The notes beneath the pieces are model-generated. The model was not told the origin of the DNA. It did no database searches and worked only from the letters and a program-made list of their open reading frames with translations. This document shows positions 15,891 to 25,059 of a stretch of 64,000 nt of DNA, piece by piece. A program made the position numbers and the translations under genes. The stretch's first letter is position 1, and the number at the start of each line of letters is the position of its first letter. The stretch comes from Mesorhizobium sp. B4-1-4 (GTDB lineage Bacteria; Pseudomonadota; Alphaproteobacteria; Rhizobiales; Rhizobiaceae): NCBI RefSeq assembly GCF_006439395.2, contig NZ_CP083950.1, positions 4,763,001 to 4,827,000 on the forward strand, in the 5' to 3' direction.

Positions 15891-17408
15891 TCAGGCCGCG
15901 TCGCCGAAGGAGGACTGGATGATCTTCTCTTCGGTGAGCTCGTCGCGTGTGAGATTGGCGACGATGCGGCCGTTCTTGAAAACATAGATGTGGTCGCAAT
16001 TGTCCAGCTCTTCGGTTTCCGTTGTGTACCAGAGGAAGGTGCGGCCGCGCCGGGCTTCCTCGCGCACCAGATCGTAGACTTCGAGCTTGGTGCCGATGTC
16101 GACGCCGCGCATCGGATCGTCCATCAGCACGATCCCGGCATCGGAGCCCAGCGCGCGCGCGAACAGCGCCTTCTGCTGGTTGCCGCCCGAAAGCGAAAAG
16201 ATGTTGTTGTTCATGTCTGGCGTACGGATGCCGATCTTCTTCTGCCACGACGCCGCGAGCTCGGCCTCGCGTCGCGGCGAGATCAGCAGCCCGTTGCGCA
16301 GGCGGGCCAGCGAGCGGATGCCGATGTTCTGCGCGATCGACCATTGCGGGAAGATGCCGTCCGACTGGCGATCGCCGGCGACCAGCGCCACTGGTGCCGT
16401 TACCTCGACGCCGGCCCTGGCGTGTGATGCGGCATTGAAGATCGCCAGCAGCAGGTCGGTCTGGCCGTGGCCGGCCAGCCCGGCAAGGCCGATGATCTCG
16501 CCGGCGCGGGCGACGAGGTCAACGCCGTCCTTCTGCACGGCGGGACGCGCCCGAACCCGCAGCGGACCGGCCCCTGGCTTGGCCACTATTTCGGCCGCCA
16601 TCTTCTGGCGGGCTTCCGCCCCGCCCATGACCGCCACCAGCCGGTCGCGGTCGAAGGCACCCGCGGCTTCCGACGCCACCACCTTGCCGTCGCGCATCAC
16701 CACGATGCGGTCGGCATTTCTCAATACCTCGCCCAGCACGTGCGAGATGAGAATACAGCTTTTGCCGCTGGCGACGAAGCGGCGCACGAAGGCCAGAAGT
16801 TGGCCGGCGGTATGGGCGTCGAGAGACGACGTCGGCTCGTCGAGGATGACGAGGTCGAGCCGGTCCTGCGTGACCGTGAAGGCGCGCGCCACCTCGACCA
16901 TCTGGCGCCGGCCGATCGAAAGATCGCCGACAATGTCGGACGCGGAGATGCCGTGGCCGGGAAATATCTCGTCGAGCTTGCCGGCGATCAGCTCGGCCGC
17001 CCTGCCGCGCCAGCCGAAGCCGGTGAGGGAGGCGTGGTTGATGCGCGTGTTTTCGGCGACGTCGAGATTGGGGCACAGCGACAGTTCCTGGAACACGCAG
17101 CGTATGCCGAGCTGCTGTGCCCTCGACACCGAGCAGTTCTCCTCGATGCCGCCATGCACCGCGATCCTGCCGCTGTCGGGCGTCGAGGTGCCGGCCATCA
17201 TGTGCATCAAGGTCGACTTGCCGGCGCCGTTGTGGCCGACAAGGCCGACGCATTCGCCGGGCCCGACGTGGAAATCCACCCCGCCCAGCGCGCGAACGGC
17301 GCCGAAATATTTTTCGGCACCGTCAAGTCTTACAATGTCGATATTGGCGGCGCCGAAACGTTTTTCGGCGCCGTTCAGTCTGATGATGTCAGCGTTGCCT
17401 TCAGCCAT
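15891..17408 (-). CDS. Sugar-type ABC transporter ATP-binding protein (RbsA-like, double ABC domain)
   Basis: A 505-aa cytoplasmic ATPase with two ABC domains. Domain 1 has Walker A GHNGAGKST (~residue 65), signature LSIGRRQMVEV and Walker B VILDEPTSSLD. Domain 2 has a degenerate Walker A (GLAGHGQTDLLLA) but a good signature LSGGNQQKALFARAL and LMDDPMRGVD, the usual asymmetry in RbsA-like proteins. The N-terminus carries a 17-residue tandem duplication (residues ~5-38: ADIIRLNGAEKRFGA / IDIVRLDGAEKYFGA). ATG 17408 is preferred over a TTG two codons upstream. Confidence 0.9.
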   Translation of the reverse strand: MAEGNADIIRLNGAEKRFGAANIDIVRLDGAEKYFGAVRALGGVDFHVGPGECVGLVGHNGAGKSTLMHMMAGTSTPDSGRIAVHGGIEENCSVSRAQQLGIRCVFQELSLCPNLDVAENTRINHASLTGFGWRGRAAELIAGKLDEIFPGHGISASDIVGDLSIGRRQMVEVARAFTVTQDRLDLVILDEPTSSLDAHTAGQLLAFVRRFVASGKSCILISHVLGEVLRNADRIVVMRDGKVVASEAAGAFDRDRLVAVMGGAEARQKMAAEIVAKPGAGPLRVRARPAVQKDGVDLVARAGEIIGLAGLAGHGQTDLLLAIFNAASHARAGVEVTAPVALVAGDRQSDGIFPQWSIAQNIGIRSLARLRNGLLISPRREAELAASWQKKIGIRTPDMNNNIFSLSGGNQQKALFARALGSDAGIVLMDDPMRGVDIGTKLEVYDLVREEARRGRTFLWYTTETEELDNCDHIYVFKNGRIVANLTRDELTEEKIIQSSFGDAA

Positions 17409-17457
17409 GATCAACGATACCCGCTAGGCGATATGGACGGCAACGCTGCCGCGAATT

Positions 17458-18471
17458 TTACTTGATGTTGGCCTTGATCGCCGCGATGGCATCTTCCTGG
17501 CTGTATTCGTGGGTGGCGACGCCGCCCTCCTTGATCTTCGGCAGGGCTGCCTCGAAGTCGTCCTGGGTGAAGGCCAGATACGGCACCAGAAGGTCATGCG
17601 GAATGTCCTTGCGGCCGTCGAGCACCTGTTGTGCCACCCAGAAGGCGAGCGACGACACGCCGGGCGCGATGGATGCCGACCAGGTTTTGTAGCCGTCCTT
17701 GTCCTTCTGCTCCTTCCACCACTTCAGCTCATCCTGCCTGTTGCCCATGATGATGGTCGGGCGCGGCTTGCCGGCTGCGGCGAAGGCCTGTGCGGCGCCA
17801 TAGCCGTCGCCGCCCTGGTCGACGATGCCGACGACGTCGGGCAGCGACGGCAGGACGGTCGCCACCGCCTTCTGGGCGGTGGTCTGGTCCCAGTCGCCGG
17901 TGACCGAACCGACAATTTTGAATTCGGGATGGGCGGCGACACCTTCGAGGATGCCGGCGTGGATGGCATCGTCGATCGAAGTGCCGGCAAGGCCACGGAT
18001 TTCAAGCAGGTTGCCGCCCTTCGGCTGGAACTTGGCCATGTGCTCGACTTCCTGCTTGCCCATGTCCTTGAAGTCGACGACGACGCGGTAGGCGCAGGGT
18101 TCGGTGACGATGCCATCGAAGGAGACGACCACGATGCCGGCATCGCAGGCCTGCTTGATGGCACCGTTGAGCGCGTCCGGCGAGGCGGCGTTGATGACGA
18201 TGGCGTCATAGCCTTGCAGGATCAGGTTCTGCACCTGCGCCGCCTGCGTCGGCACCTCCTTGTCGGCGGTGGTGAAGACATCGGCGGCGGCGACGACCTT
18301 GTCGTCCACCGCTTTCTTGGTGACGATGCCATAGCTGTCGAGCATCGCCTGCCGCCACGAATTGCCGGCATAGTTGTTGGAGAATGCGATTTTCTTGCCG
18401 CTGGTATCGGCCAAAGCCGTACCGGCTGCCAGCACCGCTGCCAGGGTGCCCAAGACGAACAGTTTCTTCAT
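17458..18471 (-). CDS. Periplasmic sugar-type substrate-binding protein (Peripl_BP_4)
   Basis: A 337-aa type I periplasmic binding protein. A signal peptide of 21 residues (ends GTALA) is followed by the first-strand motif KKIAFSNNYAGNSWRQ; ligand-pocket segments include INAASPDALNGAI, VSFDG and DQGGDGYGAAQAF. It captures the ligand for the downstream ATPase and permeases. As first gene of the operon it has its own upstream region with a palindromic operator at 18547-18557. The ligand cannot be named from sequence. Confidence 0.9.
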   Translation of the reverse strand: MKKLFVLGTLAAVLAAGTALADTSGKKIAFSNNYAGNSWRQAMLDSYGIVTKKAVDDKVVAAADVFTTADKEVPTQAAQVQNLILQGYDAIVINAASPDALNGAIKQACDAGIVVVSFDGIVTEPCAYRVVVDFKDMGKQEVEHMAKFQPKGGNLLEIRGLAGTSIDDAIHAGILEGVAAHPEFKIVGSVTGDWDQTTAQKAVATVLPSLPDVVGIVDQGGDGYGAAQAFAAAGKPRPTIIMGNRQDELKWWKEQKDKDGYKTWSASIAPGVSSLAFWVAQQVLDGRKDIPHDLLVPYLAFTQDDFEAALPKIKEGGVATHEYSQEDAIAAIKANIK

Positions 18472-18546
18472 GTCATGCTCCTCCCAAGAGTTGTTTGTCG
18501 TGGCTGATTTCGATGACGTCGTGCCTGCGTACCTGTTTTTTATCTA

Positions 18547-18557
18547 TTGTCAGACAA
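18547..18557. promoter_or_regulatory. Candidate operator TTGTCAGACAA
   Basis: A perfect 11-bp palindrome (TTGTC-A-GACAA) lies 76 bp upstream of the binding-protein start, in the 202-bp gap between it and the divergent glucoamylase gene. The TNGTNNNACNA form is that of FadR-subfamily GntR operators. No intact GntR gene is in the window; a decayed one is at 6682-7215. Function is inferred. Confidence 0.4.
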
Positions 18558-18673
18558 ATGTAGTTGGGCGCGCTTGTCAACTGCGATCGGTAGCTGTCTG
18601 GCGATCAACTTGCGGTGCGGCGGTTGAAAAGGCTTCGGCGGATGGCTAGTCCTGCGTGCATGAGGGTGAAACC

Positions 18674-21079
18674 ATGACGCCGACCGTCCCCCCGGGCGCA
18701 CCGGGAATCCCGGCGCGCTGGACGTCCAGCGCCAAGAGCGGTGTCGGGTCGGCGCTTTCCCGGGACAGCCAAGTCTGGTTCACCATCAGCCATGGCATCC
18801 TGAACGAGATCTACTATCCGCGCCTCGACAGCGCCTGCACGCGCGACCTTGGCCTGATCGTCACCGGACCCGACGGTTACTTCTGTGAAGAAAAGCGCGA
18901 CGCCACGCATGCCATCGAACCGTTCGAGGCCGGCGTTCCCGCCTACAGGCTGGTCAACACGGCCAACGATGGCGCCTGCCGGATCGAGAAACGCATCCTT
19001 GCCGATCCGGCCCGCCCGACCTTGCTGCAGGAGATCACCTTCATCCCGCTCAAGGGCGCTGTCGCCGACTACCGGGTCTACGTCCTCCTGGCGCCGCATC
19101 TGGTCAATGCCGGCATGGGCAACACCGCCTGGGTCGGCGACCACAAGGGAAAGCCCGTGCTGTTCGCCTCGGGACGCGGCACCTGCCTGGCGCTGGCCTC
19201 GTCGCTGTCGTGGCGAGACTGTTCGGCCGGTTATGTCGGCTTCTCCGACGGCTGGCAGCAGCTTCACAACACCGGCGCACTCGATCCGGCTTGCCAGCGG
19301 GCCGAGGACGGCAATGTCGCGCTGACCGGCGAGATCGGCTTTACCGCTGCCTGGACAAAAGCCGTGCTGGCATTGGGATTTGGCGCAACACCCGAAGAGG
19401 CCGCCGAAAATGCCTTCGCCAGCTCGAAGCGGGGCTTTGAGCCCGCGGCGAAATCCTGCGTCGAGATGTGGCGTAAATGGCAATCGGGCTTGTTGCCACT
19501 GGACCGGCATGGCGAGGTCAACCGCTATCGCGTCTCCACAGCTGTCCTGGCAACGCACCGCTCGATCGCCATTCCGGGTGCGGCGGTCGCCAGCCTGTCC
19601 ATCCCCTGGGGCTTCAACAAGGGCGATGACGATCTTGGCGGCTACCATCTGGTCTGGCCGCGCGATCTGGTCGAAACGGCGGGCGGCTTCCTCGCCGCCG
19701 GCGACGCCGCTTCGGCGTTGCAGATCCTCGGCTATCTCCGCTCCATCCAGCAGCCCGACGGCCACTGGCCGCAAAATGCCTGGCTCGACGGGTCGGCCTA
19801 TTGGCCCGGCATCCAGATGGATGAATGCGCCTTTCCGCTGCTGCTCGCCGACGCCTTGCATCGCGCCGGCCATTTGCCGCGCGCCAGGCTGAAAACCTTC
19901 CTGCCGATGATCGAAAGCGCCGCCGCTTACGTCGTGCGCAACGGACCGGTCACCGGCGAGGATCGCTGGGAAGAGGACGCCGGCTACAGCCCGTTCACGC
20001 TGGCGGTCGAGATCGCCGCCCTGCTTGCCGGCGCCGACCTGCTCGACGCCTGCGGCGAAAAGGCGGCCGCCGCCTATCTGCGCGAGACGGCCGATGGCTG
20101 GAACGACCAGGTCGAGCGCTGGACCTATGTCACCGCCACGGCGATCTGCAAGGCGGTCGGCGTCGAAGGCTACTACGTCCGCATCGCACCGCCCGACAGC
20201 GCCGATGCCGGTTCGCCGAAGGACGGCTATGTGCCGATCAAGAACCGGCCGCCGGGCGACACCGACAGGCCCGCCCAGGAAATCGTCAGCCCGGACGCGC
20301 TGGCGCTGGTGCGCTTTGGCCTGAGGGCCGCCGACGATCCCCGCATCGTCGAGACGGTCAAGGTCATCGACGCGCGATTGCGCTGCGGGCTGCCGCAAGG
20401 GGCGCTCTGGTACCGCTATACCGGCGACGGCTATGGCGAGCACGAAGATGGCGCGCCCTTCGACGGCACCGGACAGGGGCGCCCCTGGCCGCTTTTGGCC
20501 GGCGAACGCGCCCATTACGAGCTGGCGGCAGGGCGTAAGGACAAAGCGGCCGAGCTGCTGGCGGCAATGGAACGATCGGCCGGGCCAGGCGGCCTGTTGC
20601 CGGAGCAGGTCTGGGACGGCACCGACCTGCCCGAGCGCGAATTGCTGCGTGGTGGCCCCTCGGGCAGCGCCATGCCCCTGGTCTGGGCGCATTCCGAGCA
20701 CATCAAGCTTCTGCGCTCGCTACGCGACGGGGCGGTCTTCGACATGCCGCCGCAAGGCGTGAAGCGCTACATCGAGGACAAGACCGTATCGCCGTTCCGG
20801 ACCTGGCGCTTCAACAACAAGATCCGCACGCTGCCCGCCGGCAAGACGCTGCGCGTCGAATTGCTGGCAGCCGCGACCGTCCGCTGGAGCACCGACAATT
20901 GGGCAACCGCCCGCGACAGCCAGACAGCGGAAAATGCTTTCGGCATCCACCTTGTCGATCTGCCCACGGCAAGCCTACCCGACGGCAGCACGCTGATCTT
21001 CACTTTTTTCTGGCCCGGGACCGGCGATTGGGAGAATGTCGATTTCTCCGTCATGTCAGGCGCTCAGGGCAGCCAATAG
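18674..21079 (+). CDS. Glucoamylase (glucan 1,4-alpha-glucosidase), GH15
   Basis: An 801-aa GH15 protein releasing glucose from the non-reducing ends of alpha-glucans. Residues ~1-260 are the N-terminal beta-sandwich domain of prokaryotic glucoamylases (NEIYYPRLDSACTRDLGLIV). The (alpha/alpha)6 catalytic domain follows with GGYHLVWPRDLVETAGGFLA (substrate-binding WPRDL) and WEEDAGYSPFTLAVEIAALL, containing the catalytic acid of the W-E-E region; the second Glu is expected near WAHSEHIKLL. No signal peptide is visible, suggesting cytoplasmic glycogen or maltodextrin as substrate. GAGGGTGA lies before the ATG at 18674. Confidence 0.88.
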   Translation: MTPTVPPGAPGIPARWTSSAKSGVGSALSRDSQVWFTISHGILNEIYYPRLDSACTRDLGLIVTGPDGYFCEEKRDATHAIEPFEAGVPAYRLVNTANDGACRIEKRILADPARPTLLQEITFIPLKGAVADYRVYVLLAPHLVNAGMGNTAWVGDHKGKPVLFASGRGTCLALASSLSWRDCSAGYVGFSDGWQQLHNTGALDPACQRAEDGNVALTGEIGFTAAWTKAVLALGFGATPEEAAENAFASSKRGFEPAAKSCVEMWRKWQSGLLPLDRHGEVNRYRVSTAVLATHRSIAIPGAAVASLSIPWGFNKGDDDLGGYHLVWPRDLVETAGGFLAAGDAASALQILGYLRSIQQPDGHWPQNAWLDGSAYWPGIQMDECAFPLLLADALHRAGHLPRARLKTFLPMIESAAAYVVRNGPVTGEDRWEEDAGYSPFTLAVEIAALLAGADLLDACGEKAAAAYLRETADGWNDQVERWTYVTATAICKAVGVEGYYVRIAPPDSADAGSPKDGYVPIKNRPPGDTDRPAQEIVSPDALALVRFGLRAADDPRIVETVKVIDARLRCGLPQGALWYRYTGDGYGEHEDGAPFDGTGQGRPWPLLAGERAHYELAAGRKDKAAELLAAMERSAGPGGLLPEQVWDGTDLPERELLRGGPSGSAMPLVWAHSEHIKLLRSLRDGAVFDMPPQGVKRYIEDKTVSPFRTWRFNNKIRTLPAGKTLRVELLAAATVRWSTDNWATARDSQTAENAFGIHLVDLPTASLPDGSTLIFTFFWPGTGDWENVDFSVMSGAQGSQ

Positions 21080-21130
21080 ACCCTTCCTCGATAAATCCAG
21101 CAAATCCTCCAAGAAACAGGGACGAAGACC

Positions 21131-22144
21131 ATGCAGATCGGAATGATGGGACTGGGCCGGATGGGCGCCAACATGGTCCGGCGCCTGATGCGCGACGGCC
21201 ATGAATGCATCGTCTACGACATCAACCCGGCCAGCGTCGCCGCCCTGGTGGCCGACGGCGCCTTGGGAGCGGCATCCCTGACGGAATTCGTCGGCAAACT
21301 CGCCAAGCCGCGCTGTGTGTGGCTGATGCTGCCGGCAGCGATCACCGGCAAGATCATCGATCAGGTCGCGGCCCTGATGGAGCCCGGAGACATCGTCATC
21401 GACGGCGGCAATTCCTACTATCACGACGCCGTCGACCAGGCCGCGAAACTCGCCCCCAAGGGTATCCATCTCGTCGATGTCGGCACCAGCGGCGGCGTCT
21501 GGGGCCTGGATCGCGGCTACTGCCTGATGATCGGCGGTCCCGACGTGGCGGTGCAGCACCTCGATTCGGTCTTTGCCACGCTGGCCCCGGGCGCCGATGC
21601 CGGTTCCAATCCGCCCAAGGATGCCGGCACCGCGCCCTTCGGCTACCTGCATTGCGGGCCGAGCGGGGCCGGCCACTTCGTCAAGATGGTGCACAACGGC
21701 ATCGAATATGGCGTCATGGCCGCCTATGCCGAAGGCATGAACATCCTGAAATCGGCCAACGCCGGCAAAAGGCAACGCACTGCGGACGCCGAGACCAGCC
21801 CGCTGGAAAACCCGCAATACTACCAGTTCGACATCGACCTTCCCCAGGTGGCCGAGGTCTGGCGGCATGGCAGCGTCATCGGCTCCTGGCTGCTCGACCT
21901 CACCGCCGGCGCGCTGAAGAGCGACCCGGCGCTGGCGCAGTTCGGCGGCCGGGTTTCGGATTCCGGCGAAGGCCGCTGGACACTGAAGGCGGCGATCGAC
22001 ACCGGCGTGCCGGCGCCAGTTCTGTCCTCGGCCCTGTTCGACCGCTTCTCCTCGCAGGGCGAATCCGAATTTGCCGACAAGCTGTTGTCGGCCATGCGCT
22101 ACGCGTTCGGCGGCCACGTCGAGAAGCCGAAGGCAGGCAAGTGA
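21131..22144 (+). CDS. gnd: 6-phosphogluconate dehydrogenase, decarboxylating (short form)
   Basis: A 337-aa enzyme converting 6-phosphogluconate to ribulose-5-phosphate with NAD(P)+. The Rossmann motif is GMMGLGRMGANMVRRL at residue 4, the substrate-binding IDGGNSYYHDAVDQA near 94, the signature VGTSGGVWGLDRGYCLMIGG near 118, and the catalytic Lys-containing HFVKMVHNGIEYG near 184. At ~340 residues it is the short, often NAD-preferring, Gnd type rather than the ~470-residue E. coli form. It lies 51 bases after the glucoamylase gene and 22 before zwf. Confidence 0.9.
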   Translation: MQIGMMGLGRMGANMVRRLMRDGHECIVYDINPASVAALVADGALGAASLTEFVGKLAKPRCVWLMLPAAITGKIIDQVAALMEPGDIVIDGGNSYYHDAVDQAAKLAPKGIHLVDVGTSGGVWGLDRGYCLMIGGPDVAVQHLDSVFATLAPGADAGSNPPKDAGTAPFGYLHCGPSGAGHFVKMVHNGIEYGVMAAYAEGMNILKSANAGKRQRTADAETSPLENPQYYQFDIDLPQVAEVWRHGSVIGSWLLDLTAGALKSDPALAQFGGRVSDSGEGRWTLKAAIDTGVPAPVLSSALFDRFSSQGESEFADKLLSAMRYAFGGHVEKPKAGK

Positions 22145-22166
22145 CGCCAAAGCGGGAGACGCACGC

Positions 22167-23543
22167 ATGAGCCAGGAACGATCCGATACGCTGGTGCTCT
22201 TCGGGGCGACCGGCGACCTCGCCCACAAGAAGATATTTCCAGCCCTTTACCAGATGGTCGCCAAGGGTACGCTCACCGAGCCGGTGATCGGCGTTGCCTT
22301 CGACGCCTGGGACTTGAAGCAGTTGCAGGACCGCGCCCGCGACGGCATCGTCAACACGCTGGGCAAGGTCGACGAGAGGGTGTTCGCCAAGCTGGCGTCG
22401 CTGCTGCGCTATGTCAGCGGCGATTATCGCGATCCGGCGACGTTCGAGAAGCTGAAGACGGCGCTCGGCAGCGCCCAGCGGCCGCTGCACTACATGGCCG
22501 TTCCGCCGACGATGTTCGAGACTGTCGTGCAAGGGCTTGAACAATCCGGCACCGCGCATGGCGCCCGACTGATGGTGGAAAAGCCGTTCGGCCACGATCT
22601 GCAGTCGGCGCGCTGGCTGAACCGGGTGCTCCACCTTGTGTTTGACGAACAGTCGATCTTCCGCATCGACCACTATCTCGGCAAGGAAGCGATCCAGAAC
22701 CTGCTCTATTTTCGCTTCGCCAATTCCCTGCTCGAGCCGATCTGGAACCGAAATTTCGTCGAGAGCGTGCAGATCACCATGGCCGAGGATTTCGGCATCG
22801 AGGGGCGGGGCCGCTTCTATGACGATGTCGGTGCCATCCGCGACGTGATCGAGAACCATCTGCTCAACATCCTGCTGCTGTTGGCCATGGAGCCGCCGGT
22901 CGGCCGCTCCGCCGACGACCTCATCGATGAGAAAGTGCAGGTGCTGCGGGCAATCCGGACCTTGACCAGGGACGATGTCGTGCGCGGCCAGTTCAAGGGT
23001 TATCTTGCCGAGCCCGGCGTCAAGCCGAACTCGCCGGTCGAAACCTTCGCGGCGGTGCGCTTCTTCGTCGACACCTGGCGCTGGCAGGACGTGCCGTTCT
23101 TCATCCGCGCCGGCAAGAATATGCCGGTGCATGTCACCGAGGTGGTGGTGCGGCTGAAGCGGCCGCCGCTCGACGTTTTCGATCCGATCAAGCCCGCCGA
23201 CCAGAATTACGTGCGCTTCCGCATCGACCCGCAGGTGATGATCGCCATCGGCGCCCAGCGCAAGGCTTCCGGCGACGACATGATCGGCGAGCAGGTCGAG
23301 TTGACGGCGCTGGACGACAGCAAGGGCGACATGCCTCCCTACGAACGGCTGATCGGCGACGCCATGAACGGCAACGGCCAGCTCTTCACCCGCCAGGACG
23401 CGGCCGAGCTTGCCTGGCGCATCGTCGGTCCGGTGCTGGGCGACACCACGCCGCCGCATCTTTACGAGCCGAAGACCTGGGGGCCGGCGGACGCCATGGC
23501 CGGCTTCGGGCCGCCCAATGGCTGGATCGACCCGGTGGCGTGA
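22167..23543 (+). CDS. zwf: Glucose-6-phosphate 1-dehydrogenase
   Basis: A 458-aa cytosolic enzyme oxidising glucose-6-phosphate to 6-phosphogluconolactone. Seen: coenzyme motif VLFGATGDLAHKKIFPAL (residue ~10), the EKPFGHDL segment, and the active-site signature RIDHYLGKEAIQN (~residue 168). The ATG at 22167 is chosen over upstream codons that overlap gnd. A 6-phosphogluconolactonase (pgl) gene, often next to zwf, is missing here. It is slightly shorter than the usual ~490 residues. Confidence 0.93.
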   Translation: MSQERSDTLVLFGATGDLAHKKIFPALYQMVAKGTLTEPVIGVAFDAWDLKQLQDRARDGIVNTLGKVDERVFAKLASLLRYVSGDYRDPATFEKLKTALGSAQRPLHYMAVPPTMFETVVQGLEQSGTAHGARLMVEKPFGHDLQSARWLNRVLHLVFDEQSIFRIDHYLGKEAIQNLLYFRFANSLLEPIWNRNFVESVQITMAEDFGIEGRGRFYDDVGAIRDVIENHLLNILLLLAMEPPVGRSADDLIDEKVQVLRAIRTLTRDDVVRGQFKGYLAEPGVKPNSPVETFAAVRFFVDTWRWQDVPFFIRAGKNMPVHVTEVVVRLKRPPLDVFDPIKPADQNYVRFRIDPQVMIAIGAQRKASGDDMIGEQVELTALDDSKGDMPPYERLIGDAMNGNGQLFTRQDAAELAWRIVGPVLGDTTPPHLYEPKTWGPADAMAGFGPPNGWIDPVA

Positions 23544-23558
23544 GTGGAGCGGACATGG

Positions 23559-24263
23559 ATGGCCAAGGCGGTGAAGCAACCAGCATCGGGCACGGATAAG
23601 GTCGCGCTGGCGATCGACATTGGCGGCTCGCACGTCAAGATCCTGACCAGCGCCGGTGGTGCGGAGCGCCGGGCCGATTCCGGCCCGGGCCTGACGCCAC
23701 AGCAGATGATCGAAACGGTGAGAAAGCTGGCCGAGGGCCTGTCCTATGACGTGGTATCGATGGGCTATCCCGGTCCGGTCCGTCACGACAAGCCGACGCG
23801 TGATCCCATGAATCTCGGCAAGGGCTGGGCCGGCTTCGACTTCGCCGCGCAGTTCGGCAAGCCGGTCAAGGTGGTCAACGACGCGCTGATGCAGGCCATC
23901 GGCAGTTATGAGGGCGGCCGGATGCTGTTTCTCGGTCTCGGGACGGGCCTCGGTGCGGCGATGATCCTCGACAACGTCGCCCAGCCGATGGAACTCGCTC
24001 ATCTTCCCTACAGGAAAGGCGGCAGTTTCGAGGACTATGTCGGCGAGCGCGGCCTGCAAAAGCGCGGCAAGAAGAAGTGGCGCGGCTACGTCTTCGACAT
24101 CGTCGACCGGCTCCGCGTAGCCATGCAGCCCGACTATATCGTCATCGGTGGCGGCAATGTCGACAAGCTCGACCAACTGCCCGCCAACAGCAGGCGCGGC
24201 GACAACACACGGGCCTTCGAAGGCGGCTTTCGTCTATGGCGAGACAAGGCCTTGATCGTCTGA
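23559..24263 (+). CDS. ROK-family glucokinase, probably polyphosphate glucokinase type
   Basis: A 234-aa sugar kinase of the ROK/PPGK type. The phosphate-binding motif ALAIDIGGSHVKILTSAGG is at ~residue 15, a MGYPGPVRHDKPTRDPMNLG segment near 68, the catalytic VVNDALMQAIGSYEGGR (Asp of the ND pair) near 107 and FLGLGTGLGAAMI near 126. The short length and motif style resemble strictly polyphosphate/ATP glucokinases, but the phosphoryl donor cannot be proven from sequence. It would feed glucose released by the GH15 enzyme to zwf. Last gene of the carbohydrate block. Confidence 0.75.
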   Translation: MAKAVKQPASGTDKVALAIDIGGSHVKILTSAGGAERRADSGPGLTPQQMIETVRKLAEGLSYDVVSMGYPGPVRHDKPTRDPMNLGKGWAGFDFAAQFGKPVKVVNDALMQAIGSYEGGRMLFLGLGTGLGAAMILDNVAQPMELAHLPYRKGGSFEDYVGERGLQKRGKKKWRGYVFDIVDRLRVAMQPDYIVIGGGNVDKLDQLPANSRRGDNTRAFEGGFRLWRDKALIV

Positions 24264-24474
24264 TATTATTACAGTTTAGTATAGTCGTTCAAAATAACGT
24301 GTGATGCCGCGCTAAATCATTGCCTTGGGCAGATTTGCCGACTAGGAATTCCGCCGCACTGCCGGCGTGCTCCCACGGATACACCAAAGACGATTCGGCA
24401 TTTTTGATTTTGTGCCTCGTCCTTTCGAAACCGATCCCGATTTTCGAGGCCGCGCGCCATAGACGGAGGAAAGA

Positions 24475-24939
24475 TTGAACGACGATAGCAACGACGCTCG
24501 CAAGGACATCGACCTTCTCGAGCTCACCGCCCATATCGTGTCCGCTTACGTCGAGAAGAATCGCCTGCCCGCCTCCGGCCTGGCCGACCTCATCGCCAGC
24601 GTCGCCACCTCGATCGGCGGGCTCGGCAAGCCGGCCGTTCCAGTGGCCGCGCCGCTGGTTCCAGCGGTCAATCCCAAGAAGTCGGTGACGCCGGATTTCA
24701 TCATCTGCCTTGAAGACGGCAAGAAGTTCAAATCGTTGAAGCGTCATCTGGGCGTGCATTTCGGCCTGACGCCGGATGCCTATCGCGCCAAATGGGGCCT
24801 GCCGGCGGACTATCCGATGGTCGCTCCCAATTACGCGGCCTCGCGCTCGCAATTGGCGAAGTCGATCGGCCTCGGTCGCAAGGCAGCCGCGCCGGCACCC
24901 GCCAAGGCCAAAGGCCGGAAGGCCAAGGTTTCGGCCTGA
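24475..24939 (+). CDS. MucR/Ros-family zinc-finger transcriptional regulator
   Basis: A 154-aa MucR-family regulator. The helical N-terminal oligomerisation region (DIDLLELTAHIVSAYVEKN) is followed by the C-terminal DNA-binding domain (FIICLEDGKKFKSLKRHLGV with Cys and His ligands, then FGLTPDAYRAKWGLPADYPM). An alanine/lysine-rich tail follows. MucR proteins silence genes in rhizobia and Brucella, acting on exopolysaccharide, motility and host-interaction genes. The start is TTG 24475, seven bases after GGAGG. The 211-bp AT-richer upstream gap would suit autoregulation, known for the family but not proven here. Confidence 0.88.
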   Translation: MNDDSNDARKDIDLLELTAHIVSAYVEKNRLPASGLADLIASVATSIGGLGKPAVPVAAPLVPAVNPKKSVTPDFIICLEDGKKFKSLKRHLGVHFGLTPDAYRAKWGLPADYPMVAPNYAASRSQLAKSIGLGRKAAAPAPAKAKGRKAKVSA

Positions 24940-24977
24940 GCATTTGGTCCTGAGCCAATATTAAAACGGTTGGAACA

Positions 24978-25019
24978 GAAGCCTGCCGGCGAAACCGCCT
25001 TGGCAGGCTTCCTGTTTTT
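24978..25019 (+). terminator. Rho-independent terminator after the mucR-family gene
   Basis: A perfect 10-bp stem GAAGCCTGCC / GGCAGGCTTC (24978-24987 with 25002-25011) around a 14-base loop is followed by CTGTTTTTG. It lies 38 bases after the regulator stop and 41 before the aminotransferase start. Confidence 0.85.
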
Positions 25020-25059
25020 GTGGCTTGGATAGACCAGACAAGATGATCTGGGGAAAGCC

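Noticed and set aside
13958..24263. Naming the importer's substrate as the sugar handled by the glucoamylase block
   Set aside because: The two operons are divergent, which is only weak evidence, and nothing in the binding protein identifies its ligand.
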